Positions 23,079 to 31,571 of a DNA stretch of 48,284 bases are shown here, in pieces. The notes under the pieces were generated by a model. That model was given only the letters and a program-made list of their open reading frames with translations. It had not been told where the DNA came from and did not search any database. Position numbers and translations under genes: made by a program. Numbering within the stretch: position 1 is the first letter of the stretch; the number at the start of each line of letters is the position of its first letter. Source of the stretch: Candidatus Micrarchaeota archaeon CG1_02_55_22 (GTDB lineage: Archaea > Micrarchaeota > Micrarchaeia > Norongarragalinales > UBA97); the NCBI GenBank assembly GCA_001871595.1, contig MNVH01000018.1, positions 1-48,284 of the forward strand. The letters are read 5' to 3'.

Positions 23079-23112
23079 AGAGTGGCTTGCCGCATGCTTC
23101 CGCTTGCTCGAA
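23079..23112 (+). repeat. 34-nt promoter-linked repeat, copy 1
   Basis: Reads AGAGTGGCTTGCCG, 12 variable bases, then TGCTCGAA. Copy 2 is 24463-24496 on the opposite strand with the same spacing, and a close relative is at 48099-48130. Each sits just upstream of a TATA box (here GTTTTTATAC at 23115-23124). Internally it looks like GCTTGCCGC / GCTTCCGC / GCTCG at about 11-bp steps, i.e. one helical turn, as an activator site might be. Confidence 0.5.
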
Positions 23113-23145
23113 TTGTTTTTATACGTCTTTGGTTTAAAGAGGGGT

Positions 23146-23808
23146 ATGCGTTCAAGCGGTTCTGGCAATATTCATCCCGATTTTAGTGAGACTTTTAGAG
23201 TCCTCGAGCACGGAGCTGCCGCAGAGCGTACTGCTGCAGCGGTAGACCTTTCACGCAAGTTCCGCGACCTAGCTGACTCCGGGCACCGTTTTTCCGGCGA
23301 TGGTTTTACCGCGATGGTGCCTGAATTGAAGCGGTATTCAACTGATGATGAGTTGCTGGTTCGAAGCAACGCAATAGAGGCGCTTGGCTGGCTCAAACCA
23401 GACGGAATAACTCTGTTATTACGCCGTCGGTTGGTGTCAGAGCACGATGCGGACACTAAGGTAAGCATTCATTTCGCGCTCGCTCGTTTGGGTGATGCCG
23501 CTTCGCGTGACTCGATTAAGAGCTGGGTGAATCACCACGACAAAGGCACGCGTCACGCCGCCATTGTTCACGCGAGCAACCTTGGCTTAGTAGAAGTATT
23601 GCCCGCTCTTGAAGAACATGCTTCACCCGACAAGGATTATGAGGACCGCATGCACGCTATTTACGCAATCGGTCGCCTCGGCAGGCGCGTTCACCCGGTC
23701 ACTAGGGTAAAGCTTTTGGCCGTGCTTAACAAGTATCGTCAAGACGCTGACGAAGACATCGCGAACGAAGCAAGAATCGCGCTCAATCGCCTGCGCAACG
23801 AACGCTAG
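23146..23808 (+). CDS. HEAT-repeat protein
   Basis: 220 aa of alpha-helical HEAT/PBS-lyase-like repeats: AMVPELKRYSTDDELLVRSNAIEALGWL, ALARLGDAASRDSIKSWV and RMHAIYAIGRLGRRVHP are successive units (each seen as a helix pair with small residues at the turn). Such proteins are adaptors for protein-protein contacts. The ATG at 23146 has GAGGGG upstream and a TATA box at 23115-23124. The partner cannot be told; it is divergent from radA, which suggests but does not prove a link to DNA maintenance. Confidence 0.8.
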   Translation: MRSSGSGNIHPDFSETFRVLEHGAAAERTAAAVDLSRKFRDLADSGHRFSGDGFTAMVPELKRYSTDDELLVRSNAIEALGWLKPDGITLLLRRRLVSEHDADTKVSIHFALARLGDAASRDSIKSWVNHHDKGTRHAAIVHASNLGLVEVLPALEEHASPDKDYEDRMHAIYAIGRLGRRVHPVTRVKLLAVLNKYRQDADEDIANEARIALNRLRNER

Positions 23809-24410
23809 CGTTTCTTTATCGCTAGTAGTGTGGCCTCGAAAGATTTGGGTAGTTCGGCGTCGAGCACGCTTCCTTGCGTCAAGTCGCGTGACGTGAAGAG
23901 TTGGCGCAGCGAGGAGCGGCAGTTGGTTGCGCTCACGAACGAGTAGTGGCTCAAATTGACTCTCGCGTGGCTTTTTTCGAGTGACGCGGTGCGCGTTGCC
24001 ACGCCGTCGCCCTCGTCGTACTCGTACGTGAAGCGGAATGAGCCGTCGCCTTCCCACGCTAATTCTTTGAGGCGGTGGCCCCTCGCCGTCATCGACGCGG
24101 CAAGCATTCGCAGCTCGGGTTGTGACGCCATTTCTTTGGCGAGCGTATTCTTCACGGTGTAACCGCCGCAGTCCGGCCTTTTTGAGAGCACGCGGGAGGC
24201 CGCGTTGTACAATGCAGTGGTTGGCGTGTTGTCGGGGGATAAGTAGGTGTCCCCGTATTCGATGGATAAGCGTTTGCGGTGGCTTCCGAGCGCGTAGCCG
24301 TGCTTGCCGGCCTGCCGGTGGAGTGAGAGGTTGTTTGCGGCGCGTTGTACGTGGTAGCTGCGGGGCGGTGTTGGCACTGAAACGCCGGTGACAAAAGGTA
24401 GGTATTCCAC
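23805..24410 (-). CDS. Hypothetical protein, 201 aa
   Basis: No family recognised. Soluble, mixed alpha/beta, rich in Arg and Ser, with FRFTYEYDEGDGVATRTASLEK and a lone Cys in YSFVSATNCRSSL. The start is GTG at 24410, about 30 nt after CTATTTGAAT, so it may be leaderless. It overlaps the convergent HEAT gene by 4 nt. Confidence 0.6.
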   Translation of the reverse strand: MEYLPFVTGVSVPTPPRSYHVQRAANNLSLHRQAGKHGYALGSHRKRLSIEYGDTYLSPDNTPTTALYNAASRVLSKRPDCGGYTVKNTLAKEMASQPELRMLAASMTARGHRLKELAWEGDGSFRFTYEYDEGDGVATRTASLEKSHARVNLSHYSFVSATNCRSSLRQLFTSRDLTQGSVLDAELPKSFEATLLAIKKR

Positions 24411-24462
24411 GAGTAGCTCACGCTCTCTCCATTCAAATAGGTTGCGCTTCCCCTAATCGACG

Positions 24463-24496
24463 TTCGAGCATCCGGCAACCACCGGCAAGCCACTCT
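24463..24496 (-). repeat. 34-nt promoter-linked repeat, copy 2 (inverted)
   Basis: On the minus strand it shares AGAGTGGCTTGCCG and TGCTCGAA with copy 1 at identical 12-nt spacing. Copies 1 and 2 are inverted and flank the 1.4-kb HEAT/hypothetical gene pair. It lies 8 nt before the plus-strand TATA box of the minigene (24505-24514). Confidence 0.5.
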
Positions 24497-24552
24497 CGGC
24501 CTTTGTTTTTATACTCTGCAAGGCAAGCTTACTGTCCGAGAGGTGTTGTGTT

Positions 24553-24678
24553 ATGAAGATTGATGTTACTCGCATTGGGTACGGAGACGTCAGAAAGACG
24601 CTTGGCTTGTCCGTAAAGCGTTTTGGTGGTTTCCACCGAGTGGGCGAAAAAGTCTTTTTAGAAGTTATTACGTGTTAA
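24553..24678 (+). CDS. Minigene encoding a 41-aa basic peptide
   Basis: Has every part of a stand-alone gene: TATA box GTTTTTATAC (24505-24514), GAGAGGTG 8 nt before the ATG, 41 sense codons and TAA, then a perfect hairpin. The peptide (MKIDVTRIGYGDVRKTLGLS...) ends with KVFLEVITC. It is basic, with no membrane segment. The KIDVTRIGYGDVRKTLGLSV part could be a short DNA-binding or toxin-like peptide, but I recognise no family. Confidence 0.55.
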   Translation: MKIDVTRIGYGDVRKTLGLSVKRFGGFHRVGEKVFLEVITC

Positions 24679-24686
24679 TGTTTTTT

Positions 24687-24704
24687 TGGGCCGTTTTCGG
24701 CCCA
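24687..24704 (+). terminator. Perfect hairpin after the minigene
   Basis: TGGGCCG-TTTT-CGGCCCA forms a 7-bp perfect stem directly preceded by seven T residues (24681-24687), 8 nt after the minigene stop codon. It looks like a transcription end or insulator in front of smc. Confidence 0.55.
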
Positions 24705-24783
24705 CTCTTCCCCTCTAATCTTCCCGTAGGGTATTAAAACGTTGCCGCAGTAATCTCGAAAGAATCCTTCAGGGGAGTTACCG

Positions 24784-27700
24784 ATGCACGTAAGCGAAAT
24801 CCATTTACGCAACTTCAAGAGCTTTGGCAGCTCCAAGGTCAAGCTCTCGCCGGGCTTCAACGCAATAGTGGGCCCAAACGGCAGCGGCAAGTGCTTGAGG
24901 GGTGATTCCCGCATCCTTCTAACCGACGGAACTAGGCTTTCAATAAAAGAGCTGGTTGATGGTGCGCTGTCTTCTAGTACGGATAATCAGGTTCTAGGTG
25001 ATGGAATATTAACGCTTCAGAACTCGTCCGGAGCTGCAGTGTTCTCGCTGAATCCGTTGACGGGTAAGATTGAGTCAAGCCGCGTGCAGGCGTTCGTCAA
25101 GCGCAAGAGTCCTGAGAGTCTGGCGGAAATAGTGACTCGGAGTGGTCGCAGGATAGTCACTACAACGTATCATCCGCTTATTACGATTCGTGACGCGGAA
25201 ATCGCGGCGGTCAAGGCCGAAGACTTGCGAGTAGGTGAATTTGTCGCCCTGCCGAGGGGTTTGCGGCTTCCTGAAAGCAAAATCAATCTTCCCTTGGAAT
25301 TAGCTCGTCGTTTGACTCGCCTTTACTTAGGGGATTCGTGTGTTGAACTCCGTAGGTTAATTGCCGAGAAGAAGCTTAATTCCGAAAAGACTTGGCGGCA
25401 GGTCAGCGTTGATTCCGGCGTGATTGAGACGGAACTACGTGGACTGGCTTCAGGTCAAAGCATTCCTTTACACAGCGCTTTTCGCTTAACCCAATGGCTC
25501 GGGCTCTCTGAACTTGAAGCTTCGAAAATCCTTTCGCGGGTAAAAGCCAAGAACCAGCATATCGTTACTGCCATTCCGTTGACTTTGGACTGCGCGCTCG
25601 CCAAGTTCCTCGGTTACTTGATTTCTGAGGGCCGTCTAGTAAAGAACGAAGCGTTCTTTTTCAATGACTCGCCGGAAATACGCGACGACTTCAGTGCATC
25701 GTGCAAGGCTGCATTCGGACTCTCGCCAACGCCGTGTTTGAATGGTAAAAAGACGTTCCTCGTGTTACCGTCTGCTGCTGTTGCCGCGCTTCTTGAACAT
25801 GTTTTTGGCATGCCGCCTTATTCACACTCGCGGGACAAACGCATTCCCCCGCAATTATTGAGTGCTCCGTTGAACTCGGTAATGGCTTTCCTTTCGGCAC
25901 TCTACGATGGCGACGGCAGCGTTTCACAGCCTGGAAGTTCGAAAGTATGTGTTGAATATGCTACTGCAAGCAGGGCGCTGGCTGACGACCTTGCAACGCT
26001 TCTCCTGCGTTTCCAAATACATTCAAGAATATCTGCCGGAGGAAAATTCGCGTCGAACACCGTCGCAAAGACGCGCCGGACTTATTACCGTGTTAATATT
26101 TACGGGCTTGAAGATGCTGAAAAGCTGTCAGGCGCAATTCATTCAAGTATCCTCAAGCGTCCAGCTATCCTGCGTGTGCTCGAAAAACATTCCGGAGTCA
26201 AGCGTGGAACCGCCGTTGACGTGATTCCAAATTCAAATGGTTTTATCAACTCTGCCCTCAGGAAAGCTGGTTACACTAGCCGACGACTCAAGGGCGAGGC
26301 GCCCGCACGAATACGCGCTTACTTTGAGGATAGGTGCCTACCGACGCGCAAAGGCCTTGTCGAGGTGGCAACGTTGGTCAATAAACAGCACGCTGCCCAG
26401 TTGTCAGTCTTGGCTGAAAGCGAAGTTTTTTGGGATGAAATCGCACAAATTCGCGCCGTGCCCGGAGAGGAATGGGTTTACGATTTATGCGTCGAAGGTA
26501 ACCACAACTTTTTGGCGGAAGGCGTCTTCGCGCATAATAGCAACATTATCGACGCGCTAGTCTTCGCTTTCGGTGAGTCCTCGCTCAAAAGCATGCGTGT
26601 CAAGAAGAGTACCGACCTAATTTTATCCAACAACAAGGTCGCCGAGGTGTCGCTGCACTTGACCGACGGCAAGGCCAACAGCACTGTGGGCCGCATGGTG
26701 AACCGCGACGGCAAGACCAAGTACTCGATGGACGGCAAGCGCACCAAGAAGTATGGTATAGAGAACTTCCTCACGCACCACGCCCTTTCCTTGACGAACG
26801 TCATCAAGCAAGGCGAAGTCCAGCGAATAGTAGAGATAAACTCGAAGGAAAGACGCCACTTGATTGACGTTGTCGCCAATGTTGCTGAGTACGAGGACAA
26901 GAAGCGCGAGGCGCTCAACGAGCTCGCCCGCGTGGAAGAGCACTTGCGCGAGGCTAGTACTGTGTTGGGCGAGCGCGAAGGCTACTTGAGGGAGTTGGAG
27001 AACGAGCGCTCGAACGCGTTGAAGTACCGCGAACTCAAAAGCGAGCTCGACGCGATAAAGGCAACGCTGGCCTCGCTTGAAGTCGCTTCCAAGACGAGAG
27101 AATTCGAGGCACTAATTAATGCTGACGTTGATTACCAGAACAAGCTCGAGGCGCTCGACGCCAAGGTAAGGGAAATCGAGGCCGCGATTCTTGCGAAGAA
27201 CGGCGAGAAGGACGAGATAAACAAGCAAATCTTTGCCCGCGGCCAAGGCGCTGAGGCCGACTTGCAGCGCGAAATCGATTCGTTGACGAACGCTGTTGAG
27301 AATGCCCGCAATGCAATCGCCGAGAAGCAGGCGCAGCTCGCGGTGCTGGCTAAGAAGATTCACGAGCAGAAGCTCGACAAGCAGCGTGCCGGCGACGAGG
27401 TCAAGGGCGCGGACAAGCAGAAAATCGATTTGGAGAAAGAGCTCGCCGAAACTAATCTCGTGCTTGGCGAGAAACGGGCGGGGTACGAGTCGATTATCGG
27501 CGCGTCAGACAAGTTTTCCCAGAAGTTTCACGAGTCCCGCGCCATGGTCGAGCGCGCTGGAGACGACATGCTGCAGGCAAAACAACGTCTCTCCGAGTTG
27601 CAGGCAAGCGTTTCTTCGAGCGAGGAAATAATCCGGTTAAAGCAGAAAGAAATCGAGCGCTTGAAGGACGGCAATACCGCGGATTATTCGCCGAAACTCG

Positions 27701-29883
27701 CCCAGCTTTCAAGCGAGGAAAAGACTTCCAAGGTAGAGTTGGCCAACGCACAAAAACAGCTTGACGCCTTGTTCGAGCGCGAAAAGCGTTTGAACGAACA
27801 GGTGCCCGTGCTCGAAGACCTCATACTTGCGGCGCGCGAGAAAGTAGTTGAAATCTCGGGCCGTGTGCGTATGGCCGCCGACTCGCCCGCCAGCAGCAGC
27901 GTGGAAGCCGTGCTGGCACTGAAGGAGAAGACTAGTGGTATTTACGGTACGGTGGAAGAACTCGTTTCTTATCCGTCAAAGTACGCCGTGCCCATCCAGA
28001 CTGCGCTCGGCCCCCGTGCATCGTTCGTTGTCGTTGACTCGGTGAAGACTGCTTCAAAGGCGATAGATTTTCTCAAGTCGAAGAAGCTCGGCCGCGTGTC
28101 TTTTATTCCGCTCGACAAGATTCGTTCGTCTTCCATAAGCGCCGAGGACCGCAAGCACGCGAGTGGCAAGGGTTCGCACGGTTTCGTGCTCGACCACTTA
28201 GAGTACGATGCGGAGCACGCCGCCGCAATAGAGTTCGTCTGTGGTAGCACGATTATCATGGAATCGTTGGCCGAAGCAGAGCCCATTATCGGCAAGATTC
28301 GTTTGACGACGATGGACGGCGAGCTCGTCGAAGGCAGTGGCCTCATTTCCGGCGGGTCTTTCAAGGTAAAGGTTAACCTCGCCGGTGAGCGAAAACAGTT
28401 AGAAGAGTGGGAACGCAAGCATGACGTTGCGAAGGAAGAGAAGGACAAGCTCTTTGCCGATTTAACCGTGTTGCGTGAAGAGACGAGTGAAGCGAGAAAA
28501 CGCAAGGCCGACGCCGAACTCGCCCTCAGGAGCGTTGAAATCCAGTTATCACACTTGTCAGAGCAGGAGCGTTCCGAGGCGGCCAAGCAATCCAATGTCA
28601 AGGGCGCGGTTGCCAGTCTTGAAAGCGAGATTGTTGAGGCGCGCAAGCAAATCGAGGCGGGCGACACCGAACGGCGCGAGCTCATCCGCCGCCTGTCGGA
28701 GTTGAATTTACAGATTCTTGAGGCCAAGCAGTTCCTCGACGTCGAGAAAGAGGCGAATTACGGCAACAAGGTAAAAGAGCTCGAGCGCGCCATTGGTGAC
28801 TTGAAGGTGCGTGTTGCCGAGCAGGACAATTCGTTGAAGACTGCGGTGACGCAGTACACGCTTTACTCTAAACAGTTCGACTCTGCGTCGAAAGCTCTCG
28901 CCGAACTCGAAGTCGAGGACGCGGCGTGCCGCGAGGCCGTTGATGCAGCGGACAAGACCATTAAGGATAGCCAGGTTTTGTTGAAGGTAAAGCTCGTCGA
29001 ACAAAAACAGTTGTCGGGCAAGTTCATGGACCTCATCAACAAGCGCGAGAAGCTCGACGGAGAGATCCACAAGCTCGCCAACGAGTCTGGCAAGATGGGT
29101 TTCGAGAAGGAGAAGCTCGACCGCCAGAAGGGCGACTCGCGCGTCAGGCGCGCCGTCATCGAGGAACAGCTGCGCAACGCGAAAGTCGCGCTCGAAGAGC
29201 ACGCCGGCGTCGCCGTCATCGAAGGCAAGACTCTCGAGGACAAGCCCGAACTCCTCGCCCGCAGCAAAATTCTTTCCGGCAGCATGGGCGAGCTTGGCAA
29301 CGTGAATTTGCGTGCAATCGAGTTGTACGACAAGCGCCTCGCCGAGTACAAGGACCAACAGGAAAAAGTCCAGCGCCTCTTCAACGAGAAGGAAGCAGTC
29401 ATAGGAATAATAACAGAAATTGAGGGCAAGAAGATAGCCACCTTCATGAACACGTTCAACGTCATCAACGAGAACTTCAAACGCGTCTTCTCCCAGATCT
29501 TCCAAGGCGACGGGCACCTCTTCCTTGAAAACCCTGAGAAACCGTTCGACGCTGGACTAACTATAGAGGTCAAGCTATCAAACAAGGAAGTCAAGTACCT
29601 TGAACTGATGAGCGGCGGCGAGAAAAGCTTGATTGCATTGATTTTCCTCTTCGCCATTCAGAGCGTTAACCCGTCCGGAATATACATTCTCGACGAGGCC
29701 GACGCCGCGCTCGACGCCGAAAACTCGCGAAAGCTCGCCCAACTCGTCAAAGTGCTTAGCGCGGACACGCAGTTCATCGTCGTCTCGCACAACCAGAACG
29801 TGTACAAGAACGCCGACACGCTCGTCGGAGTGGCGATGACGCGCGAAGGCAGCCGGCTGGTTGAAGTCAAGCTAACCGAGTGA
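24784..29883 (+). CDS. smc: SMC chromosome-segregation ATPase interrupted by an intein
   Basis: Structural maintenance of chromosomes protein, 1699 aa as encoded and about 1150 after splicing. The N-terminal head FKSFGSSKVKLSPG leads to Walker A GPNGSGK|S, split by the intein. Long coiled coils flank a hinge around nt 27930-28370 (SGIYGTVEELVSYPSKYA; TTMDGELVEGSGLISGG). The C-terminal head has the signature LMSGGEKSLIAL, Walker B IYILDEADAALD and the switch IVVSHNQ. Preceded by GGGGAG 6 nt before the ATG and TATTAAAACG near 24732. ScpA/ScpB partners are not in the window. Confidence 0.97.
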   Translation: MHVSEIHLRNFKSFGSSKVKLSPGFNAIVGPNGSGKCLRGDSRILLTDGTRLSIKELVDGALSSSTDNQVLGDGILTLQNSSGAAVFSLNPLTGKIESSRVQAFVKRKSPESLAEIVTRSGRRIVTTTYHPLITIRDAEIAAVKAEDLRVGEFVALPRGLRLPESKINLPLELARRLTRLYLGDSCVELRRLIAEKKLNSEKTWRQVSVDSGVIETELRGLASGQSIPLHSAFRLTQWLGLSELEASKILSRVKAKNQHIVTAIPLTLDCALAKFLGYLISEGRLVKNEAFFFNDSPEIRDDFSASCKAAFGLSPTPCLNGKKTFLVLPSAAVAALLEHVFGMPPYSHSRDKRIPPQLLSAPLNSVMAFLSALYDGDGSVSQPGSSKVCVEYATASRALADDLATLLLRFQIHSRISAGGKFASNTVAKTRRTYYRVNIYGLEDAEKLSGAIHSSILKRPAILRVLEKHSGVKRGTAVDVIPNSNGFINSALRKAGYTSRRLKGEAPARIRAYFEDRCLPTRKGLVEVATLVNKQHAAQLSVLAESEVFWDEIAQIRAVPGEEWVYDLCVEGNHNFLAEGVFAHNSNIIDALVFAFGESSLKSMRVKKSTDLILSNNKVAEVSLHLTDGKANSTVGRMVNRDGKTKYSMDGKRTKKYGIENFLTHHALSLTNVIKQGEVQRIVEINSKERRHLIDVVANVAEYEDKKREALNELARVEEHLREASTVLGEREGYLRELENERSNALKYRELKSELDAIKATLASLEVASKTREFEALINADVDYQNKLEALDAKVREIEAAILAKNGEKDEINKQIFARGQGAEADLQREIDSLTNAVENARNAIAEKQAQLAVLAKKIHEQKLDKQRAGDEVKGADKQKIDLEKELAETNLVLGEKRAGYESIIGASDKFSQKFHESRAMVERAGDDMLQAKQRLSELQASVSSSEEIIRLKQKEIERLKDGNTADYSPKLAQLSSEEKTSKVELANAQKQLDALFEREKRLNEQVPVLEDLILAAREKVVEISGRVRMAADSPASSSVEAVLALKEKTSGIYGTVEELVSYPSKYAVPIQTALGPRASFVVVDSVKTASKAIDFLKSKKLGRVSFIPLDKIRSSSISAEDRKHASGKGSHGFVLDHLEYDAEHAAAIEFVCGSTIIMESLAEAEPIIGKIRLTTMDGELVEGSGLISGGSFKVKVNLAGERKQLEEWERKHDVAKEEKDKLFADLTVLREETSEARKRKADAELALRSVEIQLSHLSEQERSEAAKQSNVKGAVASLESEIVEARKQIEAGDTERRELIRRLSELNLQILEAKQFLDVEKEANYGNKVKELERAIGDLKVRVAEQDNSLKTAVTQYTLYSKQFDSASKALAELEVEDAACREAVDAADKTIKDSQVLLKVKLVEQKQLSGKFMDLINKREKLDGEIHKLANESGKMGFEKEKLDRQKGDSRVRRAVIEEQLRNAKVALEEHAGVAVIEGKTLEDKPELLARSKILSGSMGELGNVNLRAIELYDKRLAEYKDQQEKVQRLFNEKEAVIGIITEIEGKKIATFMNTFNVINENFKRVFSQIFQGDGHLFLENPEKPFDAGLTIEVKLSNKEVKYLELMSGGEKSLIALIFLFAIQSVNPSGIYILDEADAALDAENSRKLAQLVKVLSADTQFIVVSHNQNVYKNADTLVGVAMTREGSRLVEVKLTE
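24892..26538 (+). other. Intein in SMC Walker A, LAGLIDADG type
   Basis: A 549-codon segment from Cys (CLRGDSRILLTDG) to the final His-Asn (NHNFLAEGVFAHN), followed by Ser as +1 residue. The block B histidine is in TTTYHPLITI. LAGLIDADG helices are KFLGYLISEGRL and FLSALYDGDGSV. Splicing residues are intact and the flanking exteins join as GPNGSGK-SNIIDAL, the normal SMC P-loop. Confidence 0.94.
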
Positions 29884-29887
29884 TTGT

Positions 29888-30154
29888 ATGGTGGAATCCG
29901 GACGAGACGAAAAGCTCTTGCAAGGACATTTAGCACACCTTAATAGTGATAGTGTAGAAACTACGCTGATGGGTGTAGTGGGCATCTCCCGCATGGCGCG
30001 TGACCGTCCTGAACTATTGCAGCACTTGCGTGACAAGCTGGAAAGCGGGCCGCACCCTCTAGTAGCCGAAAGCATTCAACGCGCGTTGAACCAACACTCA
30101 GGCAACACGGGTGCTGCAGCCGCACCCGAACGCCATCGGTCTAGCCGAACCTAG
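29888..30154 (+). CDS. Small HEAT-like protein downstream of smc (88 aa)
   Basis: Starts 4 nt after the smc stop with TGATTG before the ATG, so it is probably co-transcribed. Its helical sequence (VETTLMGVVGISRMARDRPELLQHLRDKLES; HPLVAESIQRALNQH) resembles one or two HEAT repeats. The last ~15 residues (AAAAPERHRSS) are low-complexity. It may overlap the next gene, depending on that gene's start. Confidence 0.55.
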   Translation: MVESGRDEKLLQGHLAHLNSDSVETTLMGVVGISRMARDRPELLQHLRDKLESGPHPLVAESIQRALNQHSGNTGAAAAPERHRSSRT

Positions 30155-30167
30155 CCGGGTTGAACAT

Positions 30168-31235
30168 TTGTCTAGGCGTGAACAGTTCTGTCGCGTTCTA
30201 CCATTCGTTTGTTTGGTCTTGATTGCTTTTCCTGCGCAAATGCTGGCTTTATTGACGGCAATTGTTTTAACCCGTGGTTTCGTAAATGTTCTTTTGATGA
30301 GTCTGCACCGAGCGCGCACTGAAAAGCTTTTAGAGCTCTGTGAGTCCCCGGCATTTTCGTTCTTTCGTGACACCGTTCTTTTAGGGTATGGCTCTGTAGG
30401 GCCTCGTGAGTCCATTCGTTCTAAGCGTATTGCGGTAAAGCTCTTGGATTTTGCCCGCTCGTGGGACGAAGGCCGTGTTCTCGACCGCGTGCTTTGCAGT
30501 TCCGATCATATGTGGTTGAATGAGTTCTATCGCCGGCACAAACTGCTTAAAAGCCGAAGGGTTGGTGCGGCAATCGAGCCCTTGGTGAATGGCCGTGTTC
30601 TTGATTTCGGTTGCGGTTCGGGGTTGCTAGCAAGAGAACCGGCTTCCCGCGGACTTTGCGTGCATGCACTTGACTTGTATGATTCGCGTGCGCCGGAGGC
30701 GGCTGGCTTAACTTTTACTGCGTTTGATGGTTCTGCCCTGCCTTTTCGGGACGGAGAGTTCGATTGCGTTCTGGCAATGCAGGTGCTTCACCACTTGCCC
30801 CCGCAAAAGATTGCGCCAGTGCTTTGCGAACTAGGGCGTGTGGCAAAACGAGTGGTCATAGGCGAGGATTGTTACCGGTTAGGCGAGGAGGGGTTGCTTG
30901 GGCGCGGTGAGCGGTTGCAAGCGTTCGGCAGGCTTTCGGAGTTAGACCAGTTCCGGTACTTGATGCTTATGGATTACTTTGGAAACGTGGTGGTCAAGGG
31001 CGCGGCGCAAATGCCTTTGCCTTACTCTTTCAAGACCGCACGGCAGTGGCGTGCTGCCTTCAAAGCATCCGGGCTGGCACTTCAAAAGACGGTAGTGGCG
31101 GGGTTTGAGCCGAAGAACCTGCATCAAGTGCCCTTGGTGTACTTTTCTCTGGATTCGGTGAATTCGTCGTCCGGCTTAGAACCCGTACGCCCGCAAGAGA
31201 TAGCCTATTGCGAGCGCCACGAGCACGGCTGCTAG
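30168..31235 (+). CDS. Class I SAM-dependent methyltransferase with N-terminal membrane segment
   Basis: The methyltransferase domain has motif I GRVLDFGCGSGLLA, an acidic strand end in VHALDLYDS and the post-motif FDCVLAMQVLHHLPP. An N-terminal hydrophobic stretch (VCLVLIAFPAQMLALLTAIVL) probably tethers it to the membrane. The C-terminal third (MPLPYSFKTARQWRAAF) is unrecognised; the substrate is unknown, and a lipid or membrane-linked one is possible. The TTG at 30168 avoids overlap with the upstream gene; a GTG at 30111 is the alternative. Its 3' end overlaps a convergent gene by 60 nt. Confidence 0.8.
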   Translation: MSRREQFCRVLPFVCLVLIAFPAQMLALLTAIVLTRGFVNVLLMSLHRARTEKLLELCESPAFSFFRDTVLLGYGSVGPRESIRSKRIAVKLLDFARSWDEGRVLDRVLCSSDHMWLNEFYRRHKLLKSRRVGAAIEPLVNGRVLDFGCGSGLLAREPASRGLCVHALDLYDSRAPEAAGLTFTAFDGSALPFRDGEFDCVLAMQVLHHLPPQKIAPVLCELGRVAKRVVIGEDCYRLGEEGLLGRGERLQAFGRLSELDQFRYLMLMDYFGNVVVKGAAQMPLPYSFKTARQWRAAFKASGLALQKTVVAGFEPKNLHQVPLVYFSLDSVNSSSGLEPVRPQEIAYCERHEHGC

Positions 31236-31415
31236 GAAGAGCGTGGCGTAGGAAATCGCCTTGATTTCATGGACTTGCCGGGCTATGGCTGCTTCGACGC
31301 GTGCGTCCATTTCTTCGAAAGCCGTTATTTCACCCGCTAACTCGCGGATGCCGGGGTCTTCTTCCCGCGTTTGCCGCTTCGAGGTACGTGGTGCCGTTTT
31401 TCGTTTGTTCGCCAT
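31176..31415 (-). CDS. Small tail-anchored membrane protein (79 aa)
   Basis: A basic, Thr/Arg-rich N-terminus (KRKTAPRTSKRQTREE), an acidic helix (AGEITAFEEMDARVEAAIAR) and one C-terminal membrane helix (AISYATLFLAAVLVALAIGYLL). A TATA-like AATAATATAACC lies on the minus strand at about 31437-31448. Function unknown. Its last 60 nt overlap the convergent methyltransferase gene. Confidence 0.65.
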   Translation of the reverse strand: MANKRKTAPRTSKRQTREEDPGIRELAGEITAFEEMDARVEAAIARQVHEIKAISYATLFLAAVLVALAIGYLLRAYGF

Positions 31416-31571
31416 TTACGTGTTGTTCCCCAAAAAAGGTTATATTATTGGCTGGACTACTTTCTAGCCCGCAAACTAGAACGCTTGACGCGTTTATAAT
31501 GTTTGTGCGGCAAGCACGTCCCAGAAGAGTTATATGCTTCCGGCGGCGACTGAGTTGAGCGTGGGAGAAAA

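Noticed and set aside
24675-24914. Minus-strand frame over the minigene terminator and smc start
   Set aside because: It overlaps a terminator hairpin and the conserved smc P-loop region; no SD or TATA box seen.
27969-29657. Long minus-strand frames inside smc
   Set aside because: They mirror the coiled-coil codons; Ser/Leu/Arg-rich shadow sequences with no promoter.
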